Assembly: GCF_014836775.1 (NCBI RefSeq)
Contig: NZ_JACSQD010000002.1
Span: 304,674 to 368,673, forward strand
Reading direction: 5' to 3'
DNA: 64,000 nucleotides
Origin: Arthrobacter gallicola
GTDB lineage: Bacteria > Actinomycetota > Actinomycetes > Actinomycetales > Micrococcaceae
The notes beneath the pieces are model-generated. The model saw only the letters and a list, made by a program, of their open reading frames with translations, did not search any database and was not told the DNA's origin. A program made the position numbers and the translations under genes. This document shows positions 1 through 9,452 of the stretch, piece by piece. Numbering within the stretch: position 1 is the first letter of the stretch; each line of letters starts with the position of its first letter.

Positions 1-1466
1 AGGTCTTCGCCATCCCCACCTATGTGTTCCTTGCTTCCGTCCTGGGCATGTGCGCCGCGGGCCTTTTCCAGGCCGCCACCGGCACCCTCGCCCAGGCGCC
101 GTCGGCCGCCTTTGACCTGGTTCCCGAAGCGGGACTCGACGCCGGTTTGACCGGGCTGGCGGGCGCGTTCCTGCTGCTGCGGGCGTTTTCCTCCGGGGCG
201 GCGGCCCTGACCGGGGTGGAGGCCATCAGCAATGGCGTACCCACCTTCCGGAAACCGAAGAGCACCAACGCCGCTACCACGCTGCTTCTTCTCGGCGGGC
301 TCGCGGCTTTGATGCTGGCCGGGATCCTGACTCTCGCCTCCCTGACCAAAGTCCACTTCGTGCAGAATCCCGCCACGCAGCTGCTCCTCAACGGTGCTCC
401 CGTGCAGGACTACCTTCAGCACCCGGTGATCAGCCAGCTGGCCGAGACCGTTTTTGGTGACGGCTCTCTGCTCTTCTACCTTGTGGTGGTCGCCACCGGA
501 CTGATCCTGGTGTTTGCTTCCAACACCGCCTTCAACGGGTTCCCGATTCTGGCTTCGGTGCTGGCCCGCGACGGTTACCTGCCCCGGCAGATGCGCACCC
601 GCGGCGACCGGCTGGCCTTCAGCAACGGCATTATTGCCCTCGGCCTGGCTGCCCTGGTGCTGATCCTGGCGTTTAATGCCGATGTCACCCGCCTGATCCA
701 GCTCTACATCGTGGGGGTTTTCGTCTCCTTTACGGCCAGCCAGCTGGGCATGATCCGGCACTGGACCAGGAAGCTGCGGACCGAACGAAACAAGGAGGCA
801 CGACGGCGGATGATGCGTTCGCGGGTCATCAACGCCTGTGGTTTCGGTATGACATCCGTGGTGCTGGTAATTGTGGTCATCACCAAGTTCGAGCACGGAG
901 CCTGGATCGCACTGTTGGCCATGGCATTCCTCTATGTCGTGATGAACAGCATCCGTATCCATTACCAGTCCGTGGCGGAGGAGCTCCGCGTGGAGGACGA
1001 CCCGGAGGTGCTGGCCCTCCCCAGCCGGGTCAACGCCGTCATCCTGGTGTCCAAGGTCCATAAGCCGGTGCTCCGCGCGCTTGCCTACGCCCGGGCTTCC
1101 CGCCCGTCCAGCCTGAACGCCATCATCGTGGATCTGGATCCCGAGGAAACGCAGAAGACGGTGGATGACTGGGAGCGGCTGCGCATTCCGGTGCCGCTGA
1201 CCATCCTCTCCTCCCCCTACCGCGAAACTGTGTCCCCGGTTCTGGCTTACCTGCGTGAGGCACGCCGCAGTTCACCGCGGGAACTTTTTGTGGTGTACAT
1301 CCCCGAGTACGTGGTGGGCCGCTGGTGGGAACAGCTGGTGCACAACCAGACGGCGCTGCGGATCAAGACCCGGCTGCACTTCGAGCCGGGAATCATGGTG
1401 GCGAGTGTCCCCTGGCAGCTGGCCTCCAGCCGGGATAAGTCCGGTGCGTCCGGCCCCGGCGATTAA
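1..1466 (+). CDS. APC-family permease, 5'-truncated by window edge
   Basis: The reading frame is open from the first complete codon at base 3, so the gene starts upstream of the window. The visible part is the C-terminal portion of an amino acid/polyamine/organocation (APC) type permease: several long hydrophobic segments in the first 300 residues, including one around LIQLYIVGVFVSFTASQ. A roughly 150-residue soluble cytoplasmic tail follows, starting near VLALPSRVNAVILVSKVH and reminiscent of the nucleotide-binding-like tails of actinobacterial APC permeases. The substrate cannot be read from the sequence. It converges on the following ABC-F gene, and the two 3' ends overlap by 4 bp. Confidence 0.8.
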   Translation, partial: VFAIPTYVFLASVLGMCAAGLFQAATGTLAQAPSAAFDLVPEAGLDAGLTGLAGAFLLLRAFSSGAAALTGVEAISNGVPTFRKPKSTNAATTLLLLGGLAALMLAGILTLASLTKVHFVQNPATQLLLNGAPVQDYLQHPVISQLAETVFGDGSLLFYLVVVATGLILVFASNTAFNGFPILASVLARDGYLPRQMRTRGDRLAFSNGIIALGLAALVLILAFNADVTRLIQLYIVGVFVSFTASQLGMIRHWTRKLRTERNKEARRRMMRSRVINACGFGMTSVVLVIVVITKFEHGAWIALLAMAFLYVVMNSIRIHYQSVAEELRVEDDPEVLALPSRVNAVILVSKVHKPVLRALAYARASRPSSLNAIIVDLDPEETQKTVDDWERLRIPVPLTILSSPYRETVSPVLAYLREARRSSPRELFVVYIPEYVVGRWWEQLVHNQTALRIKTRLHFEPGIMVASVPWQLASSRDKSGASGPGD

Positions 1467-3178
1467 CCTGCCTGGGAATCCGGCGCCGCAAGGCTGAGCC
1501 GGGAGCCGGTCCAGCGCCGCCGCAGCCAGTGGTCATGGCTGGCCAGCACCACGGTGCCCGGATAATCGGCGAGGGCTTGCTCCAGTTCCCCGGCGAGGGC
1601 CAGGGAGAGATGATTGGTCGGCTCATCCAGCAGCAGCAGCTGCGGTGGCTCTGCCAGGAGCACCGCCAGCGCCACCCTCCGGCGCTGCCCCGGCGAAAGC
1701 TCACCCAGCCGCTGCTCCTCCTCGCCCGGATGCAGCAGGCCCAGCTCCGCCAACGACGGCGCCGGGCCGGGTTCCGCCAGCCGTGACCGGTAGGCTTCCC
1801 CGGCGGTGACCGCCAGATCCGGCCAGCGGTCTTCCTGGTGCAGCATGCCCACCGTCAGTCCGGCGGTGCGGACCACCTCTCCGGAGTCCGGGGCCACGGT
1901 TCCGGCGAGCAGCCCCAGCAGGGTCGATTTGCCCGCGCCGTTGGCGCCTTCCACCAGCAGGCGCCCGCCGGTCCGGAGCACCAGGGTCTGCGGAGACAGC
2001 CGTCCGGACACCCGGGTCTCAGCCAGGCAGAGAATTTCCTCCGGCTCCGAAGACAGGGCACTGCCGGGCCTTCCGTCAAAGGCCGGTATCCCGGCAAAGC
2101 GCAGCGGCGGCGGCGGGGCTGGAACCGCGGAGCGCTCCAGCTCGGCCAGGCCACGCCGTGCGGACTGGACCCGGCCGCCCACGGTTTTGGCAGCCTTGTC
2201 GCTGTAAAACTTCCGGGCCCCGCGGACTTCGGTTTTCGGCGCCGTGGTGTGGAAGACAGTGCGCCCGTCCACGTCTGCTATCCGCTGCAGCCGCTGCCGC
2301 TCCGCCTCCTGTGCCCGCCAGGCCTCATTCCAGCGGCTGCGCGCTCCCGCCCTGGCCCGCAGGTACTCCGAATAGCCGCCCGAATAATGGATGCCCTGAA
2401 CGGACGGCCCGCTGTAGCTTTCGGGTCCGGAGCCGGAATCCAGGTCCACCAGGCCGGTGGCGGCGGCATCCAGGAACCACCTGTCATGGCTGGTCATCAA
2501 CACCGGCCCCGGCCACGTGGAAAGTTCGGCGACCAGGAAGCCCACAGCGCCGTCGTCGAGGTGGTTGGTGGGTTCATCCAGAAGGAGGGCGAAGGGGCGT
2601 TCGAGCAGCACTGCGGCAAGTGAGAGCCGCCGCCGCTGGCCCCCGGAAAGAGCGCTCACAGGACGGCTTCGCGGCACTGTTCCCAGCCCCAGCCCGTCCA
2701 TAACGACGGCGATCCGGGCATCCAGTGACCACAGTCCGGAGTGCTCCGCCTCCTGCAGCACCTGGTCATACGCCTCGGCGGCGGTGGAATCGTCCGGCGC
2801 GGTGCCCAGCCGCTCCGCCAGGGCGGCCAGGTCCGCTTCGAGTGAGCGGACGGGTGCGACAGCGGCCTCGAGCACCCGGTCCACGGACAGTCCGGGGGCG
2901 GATGCCATTTCCTGCTGCAGGAATCCGACGGATTCCGGACGGTATACGGAGCCGCTGTCCGGAGTAAGCCGTCCTGCGGCTATACGCAGGAGGGTGGACT
3001 TGCCCGCTCCGTTTTCACCGATCAGACCGGTGCGCTGTCCCGGAGAGACGGTGAGGGACACATCGCTCAGCAGCCGGCGTCCCGGATAGCGAAGGGTCAC
3101 GGCTGCCAACCGGAGGTAACGGAGATGTCCGGCGGTTACTGACCGGGGATGCGCTGCGGGAAGGTGCTGTTCAGCCAA
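1463..3178 (-). CDS. ABC-F family ATPase (duplicated ABC cassettes)
   Basis: A 571-residue soluble protein with two ABC nucleotide-binding domains and no membrane segments, the layout of ABC-F proteins that act on the ribosome (translation factors or antibiotic-protection proteins). Walker A motifs are GENGAGKST (residues 54-62) and GANGAGKST in the second half; signature motifs are LSGGQRRR and LSPGQRRR; Walker B segments are LLLDEPTNHL. The linker between cassettes is basic and arginine-rich, as expected for the P-site tRNA interaction motif. The start used is TTG at 3178, the only start giving a complete first domain; its ribosome site is weak, so the N-terminus is uncertain. Whether it gives drug resistance cannot be told from sequence. 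Confidence 0.85.
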   Translation of the reverse strand: MAEQHLPAAHPRSVTAGHLRYLRLAAVTLRYPGRRLLSDVSLTVSPGQRTGLIGENGAGKSTLLRIAAGRLTPDSGSVYRPESVGFLQQEMASAPGLSVDRVLEAAVAPVRSLEADLAALAERLGTAPDDSTAAEAYDQVLQEAEHSGLWSLDARIAVVMDGLGLGTVPRSRPVSALSGGQRRRLSLAAVLLERPFALLLDEPTNHLDDGAVGFLVAELSTWPGPVLMTSHDRWFLDAAATGLVDLDSGSGPESYSGPSVQGIHYSGGYSEYLRARAGARSRWNEAWRAQEAERQRLQRIADVDGRTVFHTTAPKTEVRGARKFYSDKAAKTVGGRVQSARRGLAELERSAVPAPPPPLRFAGIPAFDGRPGSALSSEPEEILCLAETRVSGRLSPQTLVLRTGGRLLVEGANGAGKSTLLGLLAGTVAPDSGEVVRTAGLTVGMLHQEDRWPDLAVTAGEAYRSRLAEPGPAPSLAELGLLHPGEEEQRLGELSPGQRRRVALAVLLAEPPQLLLLDEPTNHLSLALAGELEQALADYPGTVVLASHDHWLRRRWTGSRLSLAAPDSQAG

Positions 3179-3363
3179 TGAAGGGTCCTGACGTCCATTA
3201 GGAGGCCCCGCCGGGCATAATCCACACGGTGTCCGCCGCCGCTATCCGCTCAGTGCGGGTTACAACGGGCGTAACAGTGGAGCCTCGGGCGCGGGGATGG
3301 GGTGTCAGGACAAGAGCATGCACCGATCCTAGGTCCGGACCGGGCCGGGTGCAACTGCAGTGC

Positions 3364-3987
3364 CTAGGGCTGGCGGGCTCCGCGGCCCGCCAGGACCGAC
3401 TGGTAGGCGTAGTCCGTGAGGCGGCCTTCGCGGGCAGCCTGAACCACAGCCTCGAAGGACCGGGGTCCGTCGTCGGCGCTGTAGGGGAAGTGGATCAGCT
3501 CGGCAATGAGTTCCCATTCCTCGGCGATGGTGTCGATCAGTTCTCCGGGGGTTTCGTCCGGGCCTGGACCGCCGCCCAGAACCGTCCAGTCCCCTTCCGG
3601 AACCCGGTAGGACTCCAGCCGTTCCAGGTCCGCTGCCAGCTCATCCAGTGAGGCGTATTCCCGCTGCGCCTCAGGCGGGACCGAGCCGTCCGGGGTGGCG
3701 AGCTGGCTGACAAAGCCGGTCTGGGTTGGGAACACGGAGGTGGGTACCGGCTCGCCCTCTTCGAGGTAGGCGGGCAGCTGGGACGGCATCCAGTACCAGG
3801 CGTCCCCCTGGTCCGGCCCGCCCGGCTGGTTACGCTCGCTGATCCAGCCGCGGGAGGTCAGCAGTTCCTCACCCTCATCGCTGCTGAACGCTTCCGTATC
3901 GCCAAGAATCCGATTGGTCTCGTGGGCGCTGCGGCGTGCCTGGGTTTTCTTGGCGGCTGCCTTCTTGCGCGGTTTGGACTTGGGCAC
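3364..3987 (-). CDS. Conserved hypothetical protein, 207 aa
   Basis: GTG start at 3987, with AGGAG six bases upstream. The first 20 residues are very basic (MPKSKPRKKAAAKKTQARRS), followed by an acidic, Trp- and Pro-containing body (for example GWISERNQPGG and DAWYWMPSQLPAYLEEGE). No signal peptide or membrane segment is visible. I do not recognise a family. It lies 69 bp downstream of dnaB on the same strand and may be cotranscribed. The basic head might bind nucleic acid, but that is a guess from composition only. Confidence 0.75.
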   Translation of the reverse strand: MPKSKPRKKAAAKKTQARRSAHETNRILGDTEAFSSDEGEELLTSRGWISERNQPGGPDQGDAWYWMPSQLPAYLEEGEPVPTSVFPTQTGFVSQLATPDGSVPPEAQREYASLDELAADLERLESYRVPEGDWTVLGGGPGPDETPGELIDTIAEEWELIAELIHFPYSADDGPRSFEAVVQAAREGRLTDYAYQSVLAGRGARQP

Positions 3988-4056
3988 TGCGGGCTCCTGG
4001 AAGGACGGCGGCGGGTGGGGAAAGGAAAGGAAAGGGGGTGCGAAAGCGGCTCCCGG

Positions 4057-5439
4057 CTAGAAGCCGGATCCGCCTTCGACCGCCATATTGGAGAATCTGG
4101 AGTAGTGGCCCTGGAAGCCCACCACAATGGTTTTTGTGGGGCCGTTTCGGTGCTTGGCGACGATCACGTCGGCTTCACCGGCGCGCGGAGACTCCTTGTC
4201 ATAAATGTCCTCGCGGTGCAGCAGGATGACCATATCGGCGTCCTGCTCGATCGAGCCCGATTCACGGAGGTCGGAGACCATGGGCTTTTTGTCCGTGCGC
4301 TGTTCGGAGCCACGGTTCAGCTGTGAGAGCGCGATAACCGGAACGTCGAGTTCCTTGGCCAGCAGCTTCAGGGCACGGGAGAACTCGGAGACTTCCTGCT
4401 GGCGCGATTCAACCTTTTTACCGGAGGACATCAGCTGCAGGTAGTCCAGAACCACCAGTTTGAGGTCGTGCCGCTGCTTGAGCCGGCGGCATTTGGCCCG
4501 GATTTCCATCAGGGACATGTTCGGGCTGTCATCGATGAACAGCGGGGCATCGTTCATCCTGCCCATGGTGGTGGCGATCTTGCCCCACTGTTCGTCCTTG
4601 ATCGTTCCCTTGCGCAGGTCCTGCAGGCCGATGGTCGCCTCGGCCGACAGCAGGCGCATGGCGATCTCGTTGCGGCCCATTTCCAGGGAGAAGAACACAG
4701 TGGTCATGTTGTTCTTGATCGCTGCGGACCGGGCAAAGTCCAGCGCGAACGTGGACTTACCCACGGCCGGACGGGCTGCGATAACGATCATCTGGCCCCC
4801 GTGCAGGCCCTGGGTAAGTTCGTCTAGTTCGTAGAAACCGGTCGGCACGCCGATCATGCCTTCGCCCCGATGGCCGGCGGACTCGATCTCATCGACGGTG
4901 CCTTCGATGATGTCCTTCAGCGGAACATAATCCTCGGCCGTGCGGCGTTCAGCGACGGCGTACACCTCGGCCTGCGCCGCGTTGACGATGTCGTCGACTT
5001 CCATCCCGTCGCTGGAGTAGCCCAGCTGGACAATCTTGGTTCCCGCGTCCACCAGCCGGCGGAGGACGGCACGTTCCCGGACGATTTCCGCGTAGAACCC
5101 GGCGTTAGCCGCCGTCGGAACGGACTGGATGAGGGTGTGGAGGTAGGCGGGGCCGCCGATCCGGCCGATTTCACCGCGCTTGGTCAGCTCATCCGAGATG
5201 GTCACCGCGTCAGCCGGTTCGCCGCGGCCGTAGAGGTCGATGATGGCCTCATAGATGGATTCATGGGCGGGGCGGTAGAAGTCCACACCGCGCAGCACCT
5301 CAACGCAGTCGGCGATAGCGTCCTTGGAGAGCATCATGCCGCCAAGAACTGACTGCTCAGCGACCAGGTCCTGCGGCGGGGTGCGGCCGAAATCCGAATT
5401 GCGGGTTGATTCCGCGGCATCCGCATGTGCAAGCGACAC
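4057..5439 (-). CDS. dnaB: Replicative DNA helicase DnaB
   Basis: Hexameric 5'-3' helicase that unwinds DNA ahead of the replisome. The N-terminal DnaB domain begins at PPQDLVAEQSVLGG, and the RecA-like motor domain carries Walker A ARPAVGKST and the Walker B/H3 region KLVVLDYLQLM. There is no intein, and the length (about 460 aa) is normal. GTG at 5439 is preferred because an AAGGGTGG sequence sits about 5 bases before it; a TTG at 5457 would add six residues. The upstream gap of nearly 600 bp contains several DnaA boxes, which suggests that DnaA may influence this promoter (inference). Confidence 0.95.
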   Translation of the reverse strand: MSLAHADAAESTRNSDFGRTPPQDLVAEQSVLGGMMLSKDAIADCVEVLRGVDFYRPAHESIYEAIIDLYGRGEPADAVTISDELTKRGEIGRIGGPAYLHTLIQSVPTAANAGFYAEIVRERAVLRRLVDAGTKIVQLGYSSDGMEVDDIVNAAQAEVYAVAERRTAEDYVPLKDIIEGTVDEIESAGHRGEGMIGVPTGFYELDELTQGLHGGQMIVIAARPAVGKSTFALDFARSAAIKNNMTTVFFSLEMGRNEIAMRLLSAEATIGLQDLRKGTIKDEQWGKIATTMGRMNDAPLFIDDSPNMSLMEIRAKCRRLKQRHDLKLVVLDYLQLMSSGKKVESRQQEVSEFSRALKLLAKELDVPVIALSQLNRGSEQRTDKKPMVSDLRESGSIEQDADMVILLHREDIYDKESPRAGEADVIVAKHRNGPTKTIVVGFQGHYSRFSNMAVEGGSGF

Positions 5440-5637
5440 GATGGCCACCCTTTCCAAAAAACGTTAGATCCATGGCCCCGTCGGGCGGACGGCATGAGGC
5501 TGTTGCTGGATATCTGTCTACCCGACGGCACTGACACCGCCGGAGCTGCCGGCAGCGCCGCGCCGCTCCCCGCGCTGGTGCGCCGATGAAGGAGTCCACC
5601 GCAACCGTAGTCCCGTAAGGCCCCCTCAACAAACGAG

Positions 5638-5873
5638 TTATCCACAGGTGCTGTGGATACGCTGTTCATAACTGGGCGTGTCTTGTGCACAGGCTGGGCA
5701 TAAGGCTGTGGATAACAAATTAGTTTTGCCGCTAATATGCCTCTGACTAGGGCAAACACTCGTCCACACCTGTGCACAGAGATGTAGTTTCCCGAACATT
5801 CACCCTCTACCTTCGGGTTGACAGATCGGCGTGAGGCGCGTAGGTCCGGCATTATCCACAGTTGATATCCACA
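5638..5873. promoter_or_regulatory. DnaA-box cluster upstream of dnaB
   Basis: Three perfect TTATCCACA boxes lie at 5638-5646 (+), 5707-5715 (-) and 5852-5860 (+). Two one-mismatch boxes lie at 5652-5660 (- strand GTATCCACA) and 5865-5873 (+ strand ATATCCACA). An AT-rich stretch (about 5712-5740) lies between them. The cluster fills the middle of the 595-bp dnaB-rplI gap. Boxes are seen directly; a role in DnaA titration, DnaA reactivation or dnaB control is inference. Apart from these boxes and the rplI terminator I see nothing else in the gap. Confidence 0.7.
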
Positions 5874-5990
5874 TACCTGTGGGCTGCGGAAGACTACTTG
5901 GATTTGGCGGCCCGTACGGCCTCCCTCACCGGCAATGGAGGTGCTTGACGCCACGGAAACGGGCGCGGAAGACCCGGGCAGCCGGCACGC

Positions 5991-6026
5991 AAAAGCGCCC
6001 CCCGCCGTGAGGCGGAGGACGCTTTT
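5991..6026 (-). terminator. Putative terminator of the rpsF-ssb-rpsR-rplI operon
   Basis: AAAAGCG at 5991 pairs with CGCTTTT ending at 6026, with an inner CCGCC/GGCGG stem. It lies 26 bp past the rplI stop. Read leftward, the hairpin ends in a short T run, so it is a moderate intrinsic terminator. Confidence 0.6.
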
Positions 6027-6052
6027 AGTCACGCAGTGCGCAACGGGCGGTA

Positions 6053-6502
6053 CTAGCTGGCTACGACCTCGAGGTCGATAACAGCAGCAACGTCGTCGTG
6101 CAGGCGGACGTTGGCCTGGAAGGAACCAACCGACTTGATGTGAGTCGGCAGTTCAACCTTGCGCTTGTCGATGCTGCCGAGGCCGGCAGCTTCAACGGCA
6201 GCGGCAACGTCAGCGGGCTTGACCGTGCCGAAGAGGCGTCCGGACTCGCCGGCCTTGACGGTCAGCTTGACCGGCTTGGCGGAGAGAGCAGCAGCCTGCT
6301 TCTGGGCATCTTCCAGCGAAGCGTGCTCGCGGGCAGCGCGGGCAGCCTTGATGGACTCAACCTGCTTCTCGCCACCCTTGGTCCAGGTCAGGGCGAAGCC
6401 GCGGGGGATCAGGTAGTTACGTGCGTAACCATCCTTTACCTCAACAACGTCGCCTGCAGCACCGAGACCGGTCACTTCGTGGGTCAGAATGAGCTTTGCC
6501 AT
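6053..6502 (-). CDS. rplI: 50S ribosomal protein L9
   Basis: 149 residues, the normal length. The N-terminal rRNA-binding signature is intact: [20 protein letters not shown], then the conserved [13 protein letters not shown]. The C-terminal domain includes [15 protein letters not shown]. The ATG at 6502 has AAGGAA upstream. It is the last gene of the rpsF-ssb-rpsR-rplI operon, the standard actinobacterial order, and binds 23S rRNA at the base of the L1 stalk. Confidence 0.98.
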   Translation of the reverse strand: MAKLILTHEVTGLGAAGDVVEVKDGYARNYLIPRGFALTWTKGGEKQVESIKAARAAREHASLEDAQKQAAALSAKPVKLTVKAGESGRLFGTVKPADVAAAVEAAGLGSIDKRKVELPTHIKSVGSFQANVRLHDDVAAVIDLEVVAS

Positions 6503-6520
6503 GAGTTAGGTTCCTTTCCT

Positions 6521-6760
6521 TTAGCCGCGGCCAGCGCCGGAGTAAGGCAGGAGAGCAACTTCACGGGCGTTCTTGATTGCCTGTGCGATCTTGCGCTGTT
6601 CCTGCACGGTTACGCCAGTTACGCGGCGAGCGCGGATCTTTCCGCGGTCGGAAATGAACTTGCGCAGCAATGCTACGTCCTTGTAGTCGATGACAGTGAT
6701 GTCAGCGGCCTTCAAGGGATTGGACTTTGGTTTGGGCTTGCGAAGTTCAGCCTTAGCCAT
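6521..6760 (-). CDS. rpsR: 30S ribosomal protein S18
   Basis: 79 residues. The S18 core is visible in [19 protein letters not shown], followed by [25 protein letters not shown] at 6760 with AAGGAG upstream. It pairs with S6, encoded at the head of the same operon, on the 30S platform. No paired CxxC zinc motif is evident, so it looks like the zinc-free form. Confidence 0.98.
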   Translation of the reverse strand: MAKAELRKPKPKSNPLKAADITVIDYKDVALLRKFISDRGKIRARRVTGVTVQEQRKIAQAIKNAREVALLPYSGAGRG

Positions 6761-6786
6761 CGTGGAGCTCCTTATGTCTAGTGGAG

Positions 6787-6807
6787 CCCGTGGATTGATT
6801 CCACGGG
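6787..6807 (-). other. Intercistronic hairpin between ssb and rpsR
   Basis: An 8-bp perfect stem, CCCGTGGA (6787-6794) with TCCACGGG (6800-6807), and a 5-nt loop, placed between the ssb stop and the rpsR start. There is no T run. It may be a processing or partial-attenuation element; function is not known. Confidence 0.35.
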
Positions 6808-6864
6808 ATGGGCTCGACGGCGGTTGCCGTCAGAGGTTGTGCCTTGCGGCACAGAGGTGTTGCT

Positions 6865-7422
6865 TTAGAAGGGCGGATCGTTGGAATCCGGACCGGCTCC
6901 CCAGCCGCCTGAGTTGCCGCCCGCAGGCGCTCCCCAGGGGTCGTCCGCAGGTGCGGACTGCTGCTGCTGCTGGCCGCCCCAACCGGAGTTGGAGTTGCCG
7001 CCGAAGCCGCCGGAGTTTCCAGCATTGCCGCCAAAGCCGCCGCCACCACCGCCGGAGCGCTGGGTGCGGGTGACCTTTGCGGATGCGTACCGCAGCGAGG
7101 GGCCGATTTCGTCGACCTCAAGCTCCATGACGGTGCGCTTTTCGCCTTCTTTGGTCTCGTACGAACGCGACTTCAGTCGGCCCTGGCAGACGACGCGGGT
7201 TCCCTTGGTGAGGGATTCGGCGACGTTCTCCGCAGCTTCGCGCCAGACCGATGCACGGAGGAACAGCGTTTCGCCGTCCTTCCACTCATTGGACTGCCGG
7301 TCGAAGGTACGCGGCGTCGAGGCAATGGTGAAGTTCGCCACTGCCGAACCGGACGGAGTGAACCGGAGTTCCGGATCGTTCGTCAGGTTGCCGACCACGG
7401 TGATCGTTGTCTCGCCTGCCAT
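6865..7422 (-). CDS. ssb: Single-stranded DNA-binding protein SSB
   Basis: 185 residues. The N-terminal OB fold runs from [19 protein letters not shown] to about residue 112, including [20 protein letters not shown] Gly/Asn/Gln/Trp-rich flexible tail follows, ending in the acidic tip DSNDPPF that recruits replication and repair partners. ATG at 7422 with AGGAGG four bases upstream. It is cotranscribed with rpsF and rpsR, the usual arrangement. Confidence 0.97.
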   Translation of the reverse strand: MAGETTITVVGNLTNDPELRFTPSGSAVANFTIASTPRTFDRQSNEWKDGETLFLRASVWREAAENVAESLTKGTRVVCQGRLKSRSYETKEGEKRTVMELEVDEIGPSLRYASAKVTRTQRSGGGGGGFGGNAGNSGGFGGNSNSGWGGQQQQQSAPADDPWGAPAGGNSGGWGAGPDSNDPPF

Positions 7423-7488
7423 TTATGCCTCCTGGTGTCTCGGCCCGGGATACGGGCCTTTCATTGACGAGTAAAGGTTGGGCCGAAA

Positions 7489-7794
7489 TTACTCGGCGAC
7501 GACCTTCTGGTCTTCGGGGCGGATGATCTTGGTGCGCAGGATGGTCTCGTTGAGACCAAGCTGGCGGTCAAGTTCAGCAGCCGCTGCAGGGCTGGCGGTG
7601 AAGTTAACCACCGCGTAGATGCCTTCGGCCTTCTTTTTGATTTCGTAGGCCAGGCGGCGACGGCCCCAGATGTCCACCTTGTCGACGGTTCCACCATCGT
7701 TGCGGACAACGTTGAGGAACTTGTCGAGCGAAGGCTCCACGGTACGCTCTTCGACCTCGGGGTCGATGATTACCATCAGTTCATAAGCACGCAT
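7489..7794 (-). CDS. rpsF: 30S ribosomal protein S6
   Basis: About 101 residues, starting [16 protein letters not shown] and containing the conserved [18 protein letters not shown]. The ATG at 7794 is chosen because a strong AAAGGAGGTG precedes it. An in-frame GTG at 7806 overlaps that ribosome-binding sequence and is therefore unlikely. First gene of the S6-SSB-S18-L9 operon. Confidence 0.97.
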   Translation of the reverse strand: MRAYELMVIIDPEVEERTVEPSLDKFLNVVRNDGGTVDKVDIWGRRRLAYEIKKKAEGIYAVVNFTASPAAAAELDRQLGLNETILRTKIIRPEDQKVVAE

Positions 7795-7824
7795 TTGTGA
7801 ACCCACCTCCTTTGGGCTATACGG

Positions 7825-7948
7825 TCACGGTATTTCCGTAACAGGAGGTTCTTTAGCGTTGTCTTTGCTCCGGGTGCGCAGCGGATAGTTCCGCCGCATG
7901 CCAAGAGCCTGCCAGCCAAAGGCCGACAGCACAGACTCCACTATCCTA
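7825..7948 (-). promoter_or_regulatory. rpsF leader: -10-like element and hairpin near the RBS
   Basis: On the minus strand a TAGGAT -10-like hexamer lies at 7948-7943, about 150 nt before rpsF. A small ACGG/CCGT hairpin (7827-7839) lies just upstream of the ribosome-binding site. Many bacteria have an S6:S18-binding mRNA structure here; this hairpin is a candidate, but I cannot confirm the conserved bulge. Confidence 0.3.
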
Positions 7949-8022
7949 TCGGACTTTCACCCCCGGCTTTGACGCCGCGGGGCACCTGTGGACAACTGGG
8001 AGGAACCGGACGGCACCCGGGG

Positions 8023-9306
8023 TCAGCGGTTGAAGAACAGCTCCGCCGCCCGCGAGAGGGAGAAGGGATCCTGCACACCGGCCATTTCGCGGGCGGAATG
8101 CATGGACAACAGCGGAATTCCGACGTCGACGGTCCGGATCCCCAGCCGGGTCGCGGTGAGGGGGCCGATCGTGGAGCCGCAGGGAATCGAATTGTTGGAA
8201 ACGAACTCCTGATAGGGCACTTCAGCCTCGCGGCACAGTCCCGCCCAGTAGGCTGCTCCCGGCGCGTCGGTGGTGTACCGCTGGTTGGCGTTGATTTTCA
8301 GCAGCGGCCCGCCGTTGAGGACCGGCTTGTTAGCGGGGTCGTGCCGCTCTGCATAGTTCGGGTGCACGGCATGTCCGGCGTCCGCGGAAATGCAGAACGA
8401 CGCCGCGGACGCCCGCTGGGCTTCCACGGCACCGGCGCCCAGGCCGGCACTGATCCGGGCCAGCACGTCCTCGAGGAACGGGCCCGCCGCACCGGAGCGG
8501 CTGCCGCTGCCGACCTCTTCATGGTCAAAGGCGGCGAGGACCGCGATGGATCCCCCGGACTTGGCAGGAGCTGCGGCGATGAGTGCCTGCAGCCCGGCGT
8601 GCACCGAGGACAGATTGTCCAGCCGGCCGGAGGCGAAAAACTCACCCTCCGCACCGAAGACCTGTGCCGGCTGGGTGTCGGCGGCAACGACGTCGTACCC
8701 TCCGATCTCCGCCCGGTCCAGGCCAGCCTTGGCGGCGAGCAGTCCCAGCAGGTCCGCGGCGGACGGGTCCCCGAGCCCCCAGACCGGATTCAGGTGCTGC
8801 TGCTTGTCCAGCTTGAGGCCTTCGTTGACGGCCCGGTCCAGGTGGATCGCCAGCTGCGGAAAACGCAGCAGCGGCCCGGTCGCAACGAGGTGTTCTTTTC
8901 CATCCAGGGTGACCAGCCGGCCGGCCAGTTCCAGTTCGCGGTCCAGCCAGGAGTTCAGCAGCGGCCCGCCGTACACCTCCACGCCGGCCTGCAGCCACCC
9001 GAACCGGCCGGTTGTGGGTGAGGGCTTGAGCTTGAACGTGGGTGAGTCCGTGTGGGTGCCGAAGATGTTGAATCCGGTGGCCGGCCCCGCGTCTTCCGGA
9101 ACGATCCAGGCGATAAACGCTCCGTCGCGGACCACCACGTAGCGCCCGGGCACTGCCGGCCACTCCTGCGCCTCGAACAGCTCGGTGAATCCGGCGGCGG
9201 CCAGCCGGTCCGCCGCGGTGCGCGCGGCGTGGAAGCTCGAAGGTGAGGCGCTGACGTATGCGCCGAGGTCGTGGATGTGCCCGTGCGGCTGCCTGGTGGG
9301 AGTCAT
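8023..9306 (-). CDS. M18 family aminopeptidase
   Basis: 427 residues from ATG at 9306. Family M18 metallo-aminopeptidases are cytosolic enzymes binding two zinc ions. Visible landmarks are the zinc-ligand segments FGTHTDSPTFKLKPSP, SGRLDNLSSVHAGLQAL, FDHEEVGSGSRSGA and the late histidine in TVDVGIPLLSMHSAREMAG. The frame is open further upstream, but that extension (rich in Arg and Cys) does not look coding. A stand-alone gene by spacing. Confidence 0.9.
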   Translation of the reverse strand: MTPTRQPHGHIHDLGAYVSASPSSFHAARTAADRLAAAGFTELFEAQEWPAVPGRYVVVRDGAFIAWIVPEDAGPATGFNIFGTHTDSPTFKLKPSPTTGRFGWLQAGVEVYGGPLLNSWLDRELELAGRLVTLDGKEHLVATGPLLRFPQLAIHLDRAVNEGLKLDKQQHLNPVWGLGDPSAADLLGLLAAKAGLDRAEIGGYDVVAADTQPAQVFGAEGEFFASGRLDNLSSVHAGLQALIAAAPAKSGGSIAVLAAFDHEEVGSGSRSGAAGPFLEDVLARISAGLGAGAVEAQRASAASFCISADAGHAVHPNYAERHDPANKPVLNGGPLLKINANQRYTTDAPGAAYWAGLCREAEVPYQEFVSNNSIPCGSTIGPLTATRLGIRTVDVGIPLLSMHSAREMAGVQDPFSLSRAAELFFNR

Positions 9307-9452
9307 GATCCGATCTAACCAGAAACCGGACACCACCGGACATAGACGCTGCCGGACATAACAGTGGAGGGGAACACGGCCGTTCTTCCGCGTTCCCCTC
9401 CACCGGGTTTGTGCAGCCCGGCATGTGGCACCGCGGGCGGGTCTATGGGGGC

